Origin: Cladophialophora immunda
Taxonomy: Eukaryota; Ascomycota; Eurotiomycetes; Chaetothyriales; Herpotrichiellaceae
Reading direction: 5' to 3'
Assembly: GCF_000835495.1 (NCBI RefSeq)
Contig: NW_015622542.1
Location: forward strand, 1 to 64,000
DNA: 64,000 nt
Every line of letters starts with the position of its first letter. The stretch's first letter is position 1. The position numbers were made by a program, and so were the translations under genes. Positions 37,078-48,951 of this stretch are shown here, one piece after another. A model generated the notes under the pieces. It had not been told where the DNA came from. It was given only the letters and a program-made list of their open reading frames with translations, and did not search any database.

Positions 37078-38838
37078 ATCGTTATTGTTTGGGTTGGGGT
37101 TGTCCTATTGGTGTTGGTTTGGGCGCCTGAAAGGGTATCGGTCTGTGGAAATAGAACAACCAAGGAAGCGAGTAGAAATGGTGCGGGTAATTCATGGTGG
37201 AAACACAGCAACAACAAATAGTCCGATTGTTCACAGCATACAGAACAGTACATGATTTGGAAATCCCTTGCCGGAGATAATGTGGATTTTTTTCTTGATT
37301 TAGCTCCAAGATATCTCTATATTGATAATAAAAAAAAATTAATGTCTAGGTCCCATATCAGAAAGCTCAAACTGGTCTTACCGCTCTGGTTTAACTCGCC
37401 TAGCTCTCTGCAACGGTAACGATCATGAATGGGACAAACCTCGCCCAAAAGGGGCGGCATGGAGATGGAAAATGGTCCTATGTCTATATGGGTTGGCGCG
37501 CAGTGCCTAGGCTGCTCAGCACCAGCATCGGCTTCCAAGATATGTGGTGGTCCGAAAATACCGCCGCAACGTGATTTCCACTGTGAGGTTCAGTGGACTA
37601 ACCCAGTGACCTACCCTGGAGCGTAATGCACCTTACAACTAATTTGCTCCGACAAGCGATATGAAAGGCTCAATCGTGGCCACACTCTGTTCGTATATGC
37701 ACCCCCCTTGCCAGGGAGACGCAGCAATTCTCCAATCTTGACCTAGGGGTGACAGCCAGTCGTCGTCCACTTTGACTCGGTCGGGGCAAGACCCCAGGCC
37801 CTGTGGCTTGAAACTTGCAGGGTAGAGGGATGGGTCACCGTTGAGCCCAATCAATGAGACAGGCTAAATCTACACTTTTCGACAACAAAAACCGGTTAGG
37901 TTCCCGGCTAAAATTACTAACACTGCCCCTCTGGGGGAAGCTGCGGGGGGGGTTGTAAATTCTTCTCGGCTCCATAATACCCACAGTTCAGCCCAGTTCA
38001 ACCCACTCAATAAGGAAGTTTCGTCTACGTTAGGAGTGATGCTACCTTTGACGACATGTGCAAATCAGAGCACTCGAACAAGCTCTCCTTTCCCCTTTCC
38101 CCTTCCCCTCCCCCGCCTCAAGCCGGGAATGCTCTGTTCGGCTTGCATAAGTGTTCAGATCGAATGATTACAGTTCCACTTGTGCCAAAGCTTTTAAATG
38201 TTGTTCACGAGCTCAAGCGAAGTCTTCCTGTGAAGGCGTCTCATAAGGCTTCAACTCGTGGTGGAAACTTCATGGGCCACCATTGGTTTTGCCCGGGCCG
38301 ATATAATTACCGCCACAGATTCGCATGCGGCTGAAGGAGATGCTGGCCCTGCATGCCCAGGCACAGAGAAGGTAATTCCCACCACAATCCAGGGGTGTTA
38401 CGGGAAGAGCGAGGTGATTTCTTTCTTCCCTCTCAAAAGTCTTTGCCTCATCGCCTACACTAAATCTGGACCGTGCATGACAAGCCACGTGTTATTCCTT
38501 GTTTCTAAACCTCCACATGGTAATTTCGAATGTAGCGCCACAGTCCATCAACTGATACCGTGATCCAACAACATCCAGCTCTCTGGTTAGGGCAGGGGCG
38601 CTCTAGCGTCATTGACTTTGGTAACTTATGACGCCTCCGGTGAGACATTTGGGATTCTCATATCTCTGTTGTGGTGGACACTCGAGGAGGGAGGGGTGTA
38701 TGTGACCATGGGGTTTATCACTTTTCAACCGTCTTATATTCTCCTTTTGCGCTTACGCTTCGGATTGTCTCTGCTCCTTCCAAGTCGCTACTTGGCAATC
38801 CAAGCCGTCCGCTCATTTACCCTGGTTTTACTTTCAAT
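37078..38838. other. Long upstream region of the glyoxal oxidase gene
   Basis: 1.76 kb with only weak, mutually overlapping short frames. A polypyrimidine tract (about 38,085-38,117, CTTTCCCC units) lies 720 bp before the start of the next gene. CT-rich sequence again precedes the start (38,740-38,790), as is common in strong filamentous-fungal promoters. No other feature is supported. Confidence 0.55.
38085..38117 (+). promoter_or_regulatory. Polypyrimidine (CT) tract upstream of glyoxal oxidase
   Basis: A 33-bp run made almost only of C and T (CTTTCCCCTTTCCCCTTCCC core) in the long 5' region of the secreted oxidase gene. CT boxes are common near fungal transcription starts, but here the distance to the ATG is large. 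It may instead be a simple low-complexity tract. Confidence 0.35.
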
Positions 38839-41800
38839 ATGGCTTCGTTGCTCAGTCGCTCACTTGCATCACTTTACATTCTTGCAGCCGTTCCTTTGGG
38901 ATTATGTGGTGCTTCAGTACTTCAGAGAAAACGTGACCTTCAGGTTCCGGATGACCTAGCTGGAGGCTGGTCATATCTAGGATGCTACACGGACAGTGTG
39001 GAGGTGCGCACGCTCTCTGCTTCAACATACAATGGGAATGACATGACTTGCGAATCATGCATTTCCTTCTGCACAAATCAAGGGTACCCATATGCCGGGA
39101 CCGAATACGCGGGCCAATGTTACTGTGGTACTGAGCTTGCCTCCACCGGCGCCTTAGTGACAGACTCCGACTGCAGCATGGCATGCACGGGCAACGCCAG
39201 TCAGCCCTGCGGTGCCGGAAACAGGTTGACTATCTTTCATACCACCGGCACAATGACTGGGCCTCTCACGAATCCGGGGCCGCCAGGCTGGAAGTCTCTC
39301 AGCTGTTACACCGACTCGGTGAACGCAAGGACGCTTATGAACAGCATCGCAACGACTGGAGGAGGTTCAGCCATGACTATTGCCCTTTGTACGAGCGCTT
39401 GTGAGAAATCTGGATACATTCTGGCAGGAGCCGAGTACGGCGGAGAATGTTACTGTGGGAACTCTTTCAGTAATGGAGGAGGTCCAGCTTCCGACTCCAC
39501 CGGTTGTAATATGGTTTGTAACGGCAACTCTACAGAGCTTTGTGGGGGCCCAAACCGTTTGAACGTGTATTCTGCATCTTCTGGGTCGGAAACCTCGACA
39601 ATTGCGACTTCTTCCGCATCAGCAACTCCTTCGTCGATACCAGGTTCAGCACCTGCGGGCTGGACTGCCTTGGGATGCTATACTGACACTGTAGCCTCTC
39701 GCACGCTACCGCAGACTCAGTATCTTAACGTTCCTATGACTTGGGAAGCATGCGTTACTGCTTGCATTTCCGGAGGCTACCTATACTCAGGGCTCGAATA
39801 TGCTGGAGAATGTTATTGTGGAAACACTATTCTTGCCCCTGGTGCACCAGCACCGGATGGTAACACGGGGTGCAATATGCCTTGTAACGGCAATGCGTCC
39901 GAGATATGCGGTGGACCCAACAGATTGACCATGTTCTATCGAGGCTCCACATCTTCGACCACGTCCACATCCACTTCAATATCTACATCTACGTCAGCAT
40001 CGGTAACATCAAGCAGCACGCCTACTGCTGCACTTCCCACTCCCTGGCAATACTATGGCTGCTACATCGATGGCACAAATGGCCGTATCCTCGATATTCA
40101 ACAGCCGGACAATTCGGAGCTCACCGTCCAGTCTTGCGTCTCGAATTGCCGTGGACTGGGATATGGAATTGCCGGTGTAGAGTACGGTGTTCAATGTTTC
40201 TGCGATGACTTCACCCGATACAATGCCAGTTTGGCGAGTGAGTCGGATTGCAACATGGTTTGCGCAGGAGACATCTCAGAGAACTGCGGTGCTGGAAACA
40301 GAATCAACATATACTCCAATGCAACACTGCAGATATACCAACCACCAGCCGCACAGACGTCTGGGCTCCCTGGTAACTGGACCTACCAGGGTTGTCTATA
40401 CGACGATGCGGTGAACAGAACTTTTCCTTACCAGATCGAGTTCCAAGAAAACAATACGGCGGCCAACTGCCTCAATTTGTGCGCAGAGTTTGGGTACGGT
40501 GCAGGTGGAATGGAATATGGGGAACAATGCTTCTGTGGTGATCAGGCAAATGTCATCGCAATGGGAAATCAATTCATGCCGGAAACTGACTGCAATATGC
40601 CATGTTCTGGTAACGCATCGCAGATCTGCGGCCAAGGCAATCGGATCTCGTTTTACAATTGGACAGGCGCGCCCCTGGAATCCTGGAGCTTTGCAACCGG
40701 ACCAGCCGCTGGTCAGTACGAGTTTCTCATTGGCGGTCCGCTCATTCCACTTATCACCACGGTTGGCCTCAACAACAAGATAGTCTACATGGAGAAGTTC
40801 GGAACGGAACCTGCGAACAACTCAACTGGAACATACGAGCTTGATTTGACGCTACTGGACAATTACACGGCGGCCTGGAGGCCCATGCACGTGAAGAGCG
40901 ATATCTTCTGCTCGGCTGGCTTGACCCTTCCAGATAAAGCTGGCCGACAGGTCAACATCGGTGGGTGGGCAAATGACGCTACCTATGGTATCCGTCTCTA
41001 CACCCCCGACGGTTCTGCTGGTGTATGGGGCGTTAATGATTGGCAAGAGAATGTCAATGAGCTTTCGCTCATGGCCGGTCGATGGTATCCCACGGCAATG
41101 ATCATGGCAAACGGTTCTATTCTCGTCGTTGGTGGTGAGACTGGGTCCAATGGTCCGCCTGTACCGTCCCTGGAGATATTGCCCCGTCCTGTGGGCGTTA
41201 CCGAGCCACTGTATTGTGACTACCTCAATCGCACGGATCCATATAACTTGTACCCATATCTGGCAGTTCTCCCTTCTGGTGGTGTCTTCATCGCATACTA
41301 TAATGAGGCGCGGATCTTGGACGAGACCACACTGCAAACTTCCCAGGTACTCCCCAATGTAAGTCCGTCCCTTTCCACGATAACAGTCTTTGGCTGTCTT
41401 GGTCTACGTTTGGTATTTAAGCAACAATTGGACCGACTAACTCGAATCATAGATTCCGGGTGCTGTTAACACCTTCCTGGCTGGTCGTTCCTACCCCATG
41501 GAGGGCACAGCTATGCTTCTTCCCCAACACGCCCCCTATACGGATCCCCTCGGAATCATTATCTGTGGCGGCTCGACGATTGGGCCTGAAATCGCTCTAG
41601 ACAACTGTGTCTCAATTGAGCCAGAAGTGCCAAATGCCAACTGGACTATTGAACGGATGCCATCGAAACGCGTAATCTCCAGTATGGTGGCGTTGCCTGA
41701 CGGTACCTACCTTATTCTCAATGGAGGCCAACAAGGGTTCGCAGGTTTTGGTCTGGCAACAGAACCAAATCATAATGCTGTCTTGTACGACCCGACGAAA

Positions 41801-42337
41801 CCTTTCCACAACCGAATGACAGTGATGGCAAACACCACGATCGATCGCCTCTACCACTCTGAAGCTATCCTGCTGCCTGACGGACGCATTTTGGTATCCG
41901 GCTCCGATCCCGAGGATGTTCGTTTCGTGCAAGAGTACCGCAACGAAGTCTTCATTCCTCCATACCTCTTGAACGGAGTTCCACAACCCAAGTTCACTAT
42001 AGTGAGCAATGCGACCGACTGGACCTACAGCCAGGAAGTGACCTTGGAAATCACTGCCGCTTCAGCGGATATCAAGGTTTCTCTCCTCGGAGCCGTTTCA
42101 AGCACGCATGGCAACAGCATGGGTCAGCGAACAATATTTCCTGCTGTGAGTTGTTCTGGATCGACTTGCACAGTTACTGCTCCACCAAACGCCCATGTCT
42201 GTCCTGCAGGTTGGTACATGCTGTACGTTCTTGACAATGGCACACCAAGCATTTCCCAATGGGTACGAATCGGAGGTGATCCTGCCGAGCTGGGCAACTG
42301 GCCGAATTTGCCGGACTTCTACCAGCCGGGCATGTAA
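38839..42337 (+). CDS. Secreted glyoxal oxidase with five WSC domains
   Basis: Two exons, 38,839-41,358 and 41,453-42,337, with a 94-nt intron, giving 1,134 residues. The first about 25 residues are a signal peptide. Five WSC carbohydrate-binding domains follow, starting near residues 44, 150, 274, 402 and 513. Each starts GxxxxC(Y)xD and carries a YCG or FC(G/D) core; Ser/Thr-rich linkers separate some of them. The rest is a galactose/glyoxal oxidase-type beta-propeller. The copper radical site is complete: Cys in IFCSAG (about 691) and Tyr in RWYPT (about 750) for the Cys-Tyr cofactor, Tyr974-His975 in LYHSEA, and His1059 in STHGNSMGQR. The family oxidises aldehydes such as glyoxal or methylglyoxal and releases H2O2 outside the cell; WSC domains would hold it on wall or plant polysaccharide. 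A longer open frame begins at 38,671, but MASLLSRS gives the signal peptide. Confidence 0.93.
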
Positions 42338-42649
42338 AGGAGCAGAGATCAAGCCTACAGGAGAATCTGAAACAATATTGTCGATGAAACTCCCGATGTG
42401 CCGGCAGAAGGAGGCAGCTTGGATTAAGCAGGATGTGTTCCTGAGAGACACACGAGGTTGGACTGTGCGGTACCATATTAAAGATAACTTTCTTCGACAT
42501 ATCATGTTTGGCACGAAGCAAAGCTGACAGTTTGTTCTCCGTCAAATTCTCAAATAATGAATTTGATATAATTTCAAACTAGCCAGAGAATCAATTATTC
42601 GTTCCTTGCCGAGTCATGTCGACTTTTTCAGACGGCGCCACATAATCTT
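42338..42649. other. Convergent intergenic region
   Basis: 312 bp between the ends of the glyoxal oxidase and flavodoxin genes. It contains AT-rich 3' sequence (42,540-42,600) and no gene. Confidence 0.6.
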
Positions 42650-43189
42650 TTATTGGGTCCCTCCAGCAGAAAGTGCAGTAATTTCCTTCCCAATGACTTC
42701 CGCCCACGCATTGATTTCGACCCAATCCCTTGCATCCCCAAATTTGGCTTTATCTTTGGGTATGCAGCATGAAATGATAATGCGTCCAAACCATGGCAGG
42801 TCCTGCTTGTTGAAGCGACCTTCGAACAATTCGTGACGACGTAAGTTTGGCAAAGTCTTTCGAATCTTTTCTTCGATCATTTGCTCTTCCTTCCGTCGGT
42901 CTTCTTCTTTTGGCGGCATGCCAACGCTGAAAGCCCACATCGGTTTCTCTTTCAAAACAATGGCGTTATTGTGGATGAAGCGGCGGGCAGGACTTAGCCA
43001 TGAGCCTGCGTGGATCGCGCTGCCCACTATGACCGCGGTGTAGGACGGCAACGATGTGACATCGATCGCACTGATTGGCGAACATTTCACAGTCGAAGCG
43101 GGACAAGATTCCCGCAGTTTTTCGGCAATGCGCTCGGCAATCTCGCCAGTCGAGCCTTTTGCTGAAGCGTAGGCAATCAAAACAGACAT
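42650..43189 (-). CDS. Flavodoxin-domain protein, HemG-like
   Basis: Single exon, 179 residues. The N-terminal IAYASAKGSTGEIAERIAEKL is the FMN phosphate-binding loop of flavodoxins. VIVGSAIHAGSWLSPARRFI is the second flavin loop seen in the Flavodoxin_5 group, which includes HemG-type protoporphyrinogen oxidase. The length matches that group. A cytosolic electron-transfer or quinone-reducing role is likely; the exact partner is not visible. It has no signal peptide or membrane segment. It converges on the glyoxal oxidase gene and has a long (1.3 kb) upstream region of its own. A real role in haem synthesis is unlikely, because fungi use another oxidase for that step (established knowledge). 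Confidence 0.88.
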   Translation of the reverse strand: MSVLIAYASAKGSTGEIAERIAEKLRESCPASTVKCSPISAIDVTSLPSYTAVIVGSAIHAGSWLSPARRFIHNNAIVLKEKPMWAFSVGMPPKEEDRRKEEQMIEEKIRKTLPNLRRHELFEGRFNKQDLPWFGRIIISCCIPKDKAKFGDARDWVEINAWAEVIGKEITALSAGGTQ

Positions 43190-44532
43190 CCTCCTAATTG
43201 CAGTTGATATGGAGGAAGATGTGTTCCTTTATGGTGTGGAGTAAGAATGGACAATTGATGACACAGCGGACTTCATCTTCAACCTCGCATTCTATTTATC
43301 CCACGTGAATGGCTATTCCAGAAAACCACGTACTCTCCCAGCCAGAGCTGTCAAGATTCACATGACATGCAAATACGAGTTCATCAGGTGGTGTCGTCAG
43401 AGCGTGGTGTGATGCTGAATGTCGGAACACCGTAGCGTGACAACGAAGGCACTGGTGCCACGAGACTTCCGTCCAGAAATAAATGGTGTGGTTACTTTAC
43501 CTTTTTGGAAAGGTAAGACGTCATTAGCTGCACTGGTCTAGATTCCGGCTTACAGTCTCGCCAGCGACTGGCCCTACCAAGTATACACTTGTCCACACCC
43601 TGAACTATTCGATTCCTCGCGACAATAGCTACCCCAGTATTTATAAAACGGCCACCTCCAGTTCCACTGACGAGTATCTGGCATCCCGAAAATGCAAATG
43701 CGACTCCGAGATATCAAATATCTTTTTCCAGAAATATGACACCTCCTTTAGTGAGTGCCTGGTAGCTGGAGATCAAAATGAGACGCATCATACTAACAAT
43801 AATGCCCCCGCATACTAAAAGGAGACCAAATCAGACAGCCCTGGCCAGAAGAGTGGTCGTGACTTCCCTGCACCTTCAGCTCCAGTCAGTTTGCTGGCGA
43901 ATTGTGGGCAAAATTCTGCTTCTGAGCACCCAGGATGGTCCCCTGTTAGTATCCTCTCGTTGTAGTCGGCTGGACATTGCTGGGAACAGGACTGACACGA
44001 ACGAAGAAAACATCAGCATGCGACCTGGGCGGAGAAGCCCAAAAGATTCTTGAGTGCTCGCCTACACTAGGGGCTACACTATCGAACTGTTCCGACGAGA
44101 TTCTGGAAGACTGCCTATGCGATAGGATAGCATGACCAGAAAGGGAGGAACGACCCAATAAAGGGCTCAACTTTGTCCATTTAATGTTGTGATGTCCGTG
44201 ATAGTTGTAAACGGTTGCATATACTTCAATCTGGACTAGCTATTTCACGATCTTGACCTTTTATCAACACACTTAGTATCAGTGAATGTATTCACTCCTA
44301 AAGTGGTACATTTGTACAGCCTTGGAGTTCTTCGCTGATAAATATCATGTAACGTAGAAAGTTTCCCGGAACCTTGACAAGCCAACACCCTCCACACAAG
44401 TACCAATTTCCGCCTTCCTCAGGTAATAATTCAGAGAGCGCCGCTATATCGAAAGTACAGGTACAATAATGTCATACGCGAGTATTCCAACCCATTCAAA
44501 CACCACCTCCTCACGCCAACCGACCTGCCCTG
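43190..44532. other. Intergenic, no gene recognised
   Basis: 1.34 kb between the flavodoxin start and the phosphoketolase-like stop. The longest open frames (43,778-44,053 plus, 43,946-44,170 minus) are overlapping and featureless. A TATTTATAAA sequence at about 43,638 is TATA-like but far from either start. Confidence 0.55.
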
Positions 44533-47314
44533 CTAGACTGCTCCAGATAAATCTTCAAATGGGCTGAAATCTTCCTCAGGCAGGTGGTATGTGCGATCAT
44601 GCGCCTCCCATGTCTGTCCTCCATCCGGTGGATGACGACTATGAGGTTTGGCGAACTTGGGTGTGTCGTACATTCCGCCGGGCTCGGTGCCATGTTTGAT
44701 AATGAACTGGTCAACCTTTGCTCTTTCATGCTGAACATGTGCGACGAGCTTTTGTAAGTCTACTGCAATGTGGGGATTGCATTTCGCAGCGCCACGAAGG
44801 GCGGCCTCGGCAATATGATAACGGCTGCACTTGTTTCGGAGGAGAGTGTGAAATGGAGTGGTCGCCCCGAACTCGTTCTGGAAGGACGCGATGGATACCC
44901 GGTCCAGTTTTGGCCTTCCAAAAAGCAGTCCCTGGAGTTCATTGGCATAGCCGTGATAGGTGAAGTGGATGTCTCTGTGAGGGGTGAAAAGTGTGTCGAA
45001 GTCGCGGTCGCTCAAAGCATGTGGGTGAGAACCTTCGCGGCCTAAGATCATCAGATCGGTAACGTTGACCACGCGGAGAGAGAGAGACGGTGCCACTCTT
45101 CGGAGGTACGCCGCAGCTGCAACAACTTCAAAAGTTGTATCTGCTCCTATCCCAACGAGCACCACATCTGGATCAATGCCATCATCGGTGCTGGCAAATT
45201 TGAAGACCCCTCCTCCAGCCCTGCTATGAATTTCTGCTTCCTCTGCACTCAGCCAAACAGGGCCTGCGTGTTCCGAAGCCACAATAAGATTGACGTAGTT
45301 CCGTGATCTCAGACAATGAGCAAGAGTGGAGAGGAAGACGTTGGCGTCAGGCGGGAGATATACCCTTCCAATAGTCGGTCTCAGGTTCAGTACCGAACCG
45401 ATGAAGCTTGGATTCTGGTGTGACAGGCCATTTGGCTCCGGCCGAGTCCAAGTACTCGTAGTAATATAGTTTAAGCTGCTGACATCTCTGCGCCAGGGAA
45501 TGTTCCTGGACATTCTCAGAAACTTACTATATTGAGTCATCATGGTAGCGATAATTGGGAAACGGCTCTCGTCGGCTGCCATGATCCCAGTTCGTCCTGT
45601 CATAGTGTAGCCTTGTATCAGAGCTAAATGAGTCGGCGTCAGTGACTAAATGATGTTCCACATATAAGGGAGGTACGTACCTTGGCAGGTGTGTTCGGAC
45701 GCGAACTCTATCACCTGTCCGCTCTTGTCGATTCTTCCACCGTCACATTGGAAACTGTGAAACGTCCGGTTTGATATTCTGTCGAGTCTCTGGCTTACAA
45801 CATTATCCGGAGAAAAGATGCGCAAGGAGGTCCTGTTTCGAGAGAGGGTTTCGTCGAGATAAACGGCTGCGGCTTTGAGATAGCTATGATGGTTACCTTT
45901 TGCGGCAGCAAAATGTCTCCATTCAGGCACGTCCAGGCGATGATGGACATCCCATGTAAAGCGGTTTTGCCCCAATCGTAGCTTCTCATTCGGTGGTAGA
46001 ATATTTTCGATTTCTTGACAGATTGACCCGGCCGGGAGAACCCCCTCTGGCTCGTAGGATTTCAGCCACTCCTGGAGGTGTTGCAGCTCCCCTTGATGAA
46101 TCTTGGCACGAGGCAAGAGGACCTCGTGGCCATGGAACGAACCTGCAAAGTGCTCACCAGGAGCTAAGTGTGGGTATCCCCAACCATCTGGGATCCTCAG
46201 GATAATCATCGGCCAGCGGGGTTTGTCGTTCGACGGGCCGGCCTGGGCATCAACCTGGATGTTTTGGATTGACTCTATAGCCCATGACAAAGCTGTATGC
46301 AGCTCACGGTCAATGTCATTGATATCATCCACAATGCACGGCTCATAACCGTAACCCGCAAAGAGGCAGCAGAGCTCGGAGTTGTCCATAGATCCAAAAA
46401 TTGTCCTTCCACCTGTCTTGGAACTTTTCAGATACAAGATAGGCAAGACTGCACCTGACTTCTTTGGATCAATATAACGACACATATGCCATGCGCTTGT
46501 GCCGTTAGCCCTGAAACTTGTACTTAACGGAAGACTTACGTCGCTGTAGGTCCGCTTTCGGCTTCATCGTCACCTACCACTACCACGCTGATCAGATCCG
46601 GGTTGTCCATGACACATCCGAACGCCGTTCCCAGAGCGTGACCCATCTCGCCACCTTCATGGATACAGCCTGGGACTCCAGCATTGATATAGCTATTTAC
46701 CCGTTAGCCCCCTCGGCTCACATAACTTAGCTTGGGCTACCCTTACCTTGGGAAACCTCCAGGAACGCTGAAACTGGTCACTAGGTTTTTCAGGCCTTTC
46801 TTGTCTCTGCTATAGCACGGATAAAAGCGCTCCAGAGACCGTTCCAGCCATAGGCAAGCGAGTATTGCAGGAACAGCGTAATTAGGGTCGACGAGCAAAA
46901 TCAGTTGCTGGTCGTACTTCTGAATGATGAGGTTTAAGTGGGCAAATATCAGAGTGATTCCAGGGGAGATGCCCCAGTAGCCTTTCACACAAACATTAGT
47001 TGTTGTAGAGAGTATTACGTAGGAATCTCACCGATCGTGTGTTTGATATCGTCGTGAGCGAGGTCGCGCTCGAGAAGGGCATTATCCCGAAGAAAAATCA
47101 TTGCTATAGCCTTGTCAGAGTTACACAATTTGGTTCATGGCCCTTACTTGCCAGCGGAAATGTAGTCTGCAGCTCTCCGAAACTTCAACAAATGGTCTGC
47201 GGTTTTGAAGTGTAACACATCAGGATACAGATTCTTCCCCATCTCCAAAGCACAGGTTGGGAGTTGAGATAGGGGCATTGGGACTGATGCTTCTTCTTTC
47301 GAGTCTGAAGCCAT
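44533..47314 (-). CDS. Phosphoketolase homologue, probable pseudoenzyme
   Basis: Six exons on the minus strand: 47,314-47,152, 47,103-47,032, 46,981-46,747, 46,692-46,540, 46,495-45,681 and 45,623-44,533, giving 842 residues. Intron 1 is GC-AG (G|GCAAGT); the others are GT-AG, 44-57 nt. The whole protein aligns with fungal xylulose-5-phosphate/fructose-6-phosphate phosphoketolases, thiamine diphosphate enzymes that make acetyl phosphate, at about the usual length. Retained parts include SEHTCQ (Glu475), GHEVLLP and NGLSHQNPSF (Asn544, His548). Three catalytic histidines known from bifidobacterial enzyme (His64, His97, His142) are Tyr80, Tyr113 and Tyr158, with spacing of 33 and 45 residues exactly kept. 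RQ(E/D)HNG has become RPEPNG, and the thiamine motif GDGEAE is GDDEAE. Splicing is clean and the frame intact, so it looks like a maintained gene with lost or changed activity and not a broken one. Confidence 0.9.
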
Positions 47315-48139
47315 CTTGTAGTACACTGGGTGAGAGGTCCGAGCCTGATTAACACGATATGTAACAAGTTAACAGAATCATATGGAGTTTTGTGCTGTAT
47401 CAGCAAGCAACTTCGAAATTGATATAGCTTCCGATCAGACCAGCTAGTAGGGCACGTTATTTAAAACAATAACAAGTCTACTCAGTCATGGGATTCTCTT
47501 GATCCTTGGACCGTCTATCTCTGTCAATTTACTGGTGAGAGTGGTGTGAGGAGCGACAAAACGAATCGGAACTGTTCCATCTGATGTCAGAAGTTTTCAA
47601 GACTGCCAATTGGAATTCTTCGCCTCACACCACTATCGTAAGCCGCTGGGTATCTCTGACACTCAAGGGTGCTACCACCAGGAGCGGATATCCGATCGAG
47701 GTACGTAATCGGATCGAGTGCAGTGACATCGATGCAGGCGTTCCTGGAAGAAGTTGTACCGTGGAGCAGCATGAGTCGAAATCCAGTGATACAGTTCGGA
47801 CTGGCGAAAGCTTGGCACTCTCTAGTGACAGCTGATTACCCTATTTCGAGCCAGCCTTGTCAAGCCTTGAGTGGATTCGCGAGCGGCTCCTCTACTCAGA
47901 GGAAAGGTATCGTAAAAGCCTGACTGCCAGATTGATTCCCACCTACCTATTTGTACTACAGAGTTTAAGCATAATTTTGAGGCCTCTCTCTTCTTCCGAA
48001 CTCGAATCACTTAATATGATCCAAACGAATTTCAAGTGCGGGCTTAGATAATTTCTGTATATCAAGTACGACTCAAAAGCTGAGGGTCATCCCGCTTTTT
48101 ATCGATATCATGAACGAATACATAGGATCAAGTAATCTA
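47315..48139. other. Upstream region of the phosphoketolase-like gene
   Basis: 825 bp between two minus-strand genes. Overlapping open frames at 47,584-47,923 on both strands (up to 84 codons) show nothing recognisable. I treat this as promoter plus the 3' region of the RING gene. Confidence 0.5.
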
Positions 48140-48951
48140 CTAGACCATATTTGCTGCGTCTGATATGTGAGCAGGCTCCATTTTAGAAAGTTCCGCTGAC
48201 GACTCCTCGCTTAACCTAGTGCGGCAAAGAGGACATTTGAGTTGATACTTTGTAAGAAGTTCCGGATCTGAATCAAGATTGCTAGTACCGTAAAAGGTCA
48301 GGGTGACTGCTCTGTGCTGAAGCTCACTGTCTATCCACCTTTCACAACACTCTCTGTGAAAGACATGGTGACAGTGAGGAAGCCGCTGGACAATGTCGGC
48401 ATCTTCGAGTTCTTCCAGACACACTGCACTAATTGCGAAACAAAATGTATTAGCTAGAATTCAGCGATTTTGCGAGCATAGCATATTTACCAAACGTCGT
48501 CTCCTTGTACAATAGGTGTACAATTTTGTTGGTGGGAGGATGAAGCAGCCTCCCTCATCTTCAGTACGTCACCCCACGTCGTTGAGACAGGGAGGGATTT
48601 GAAGACGAATTTCTTTTGCTCTTCTTTCGTTTTACTTATAGCAATACGGCTTCTCGAACTCGAGCGTGCACCGTACCTGAGGAAGAAGAAAACGGTTAGT
48701 AGTCAAATACATATTTGGTTCTGTCAGAACTAAAGAAACTACATCCAAACGTACCAGAATGCAATGATAATTGCTAGTATTATAAGAGCCGGGATGGTGA
48801 ACAAGAGGGCAAAAGCAGCTATCGGTATGGAGTTCTTGGTGGAACCTCCCCCATCGGTCGGGACCGAAGATACTGAAACTGGAGTAGATGTTGTGCGAGC
48901 AATATTGTGGACATTCACCAAAGTATGGCCGCTCATCTTTATTGTTTCCAT
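48140..48951 (-). CDS. Membrane-anchored RING-H2 finger protein
   Basis: Three exons on the minus strand, 48,951-48,755, 48,676-48,491 and 48,428-48,140, with introns of 78 and 62 nt, giving 223 residues. A short Ser/Thr-rich N-terminus (about 1-40) is followed by one membrane helix (IAAFALLFTIPALIILAIII). The linker then carries a basic, Ser-rich stretch and the C-terminal RING-H2. The zinc ligands are CAVC, then CHHVFHRECC (giving the H2 pair), and CPLC, with an unusually long loop of about 30 residues before CPLC. The first CxxC is created only by splicing intron 2. The layout fits a small membrane E3 ubiquitin ligase of the ATL-like kind. Substrates are unknown. A second in-frame ATG lies at 48,936. 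Confidence 0.88.

Noticed and set aside
45612..45623. Alternative acceptor ACAAG for phosphoketolase intron 5
   Set aside because: It would delete four residues from a conserved segment. ATTTAG at 45,624 gives SEHTCQALIQGYT with no gap against the family.
47584..47923. Overlapping frames of 61-84 codons on both strands
   Set aside because: No domain, no consistent frame and no splice partner; probably chance.
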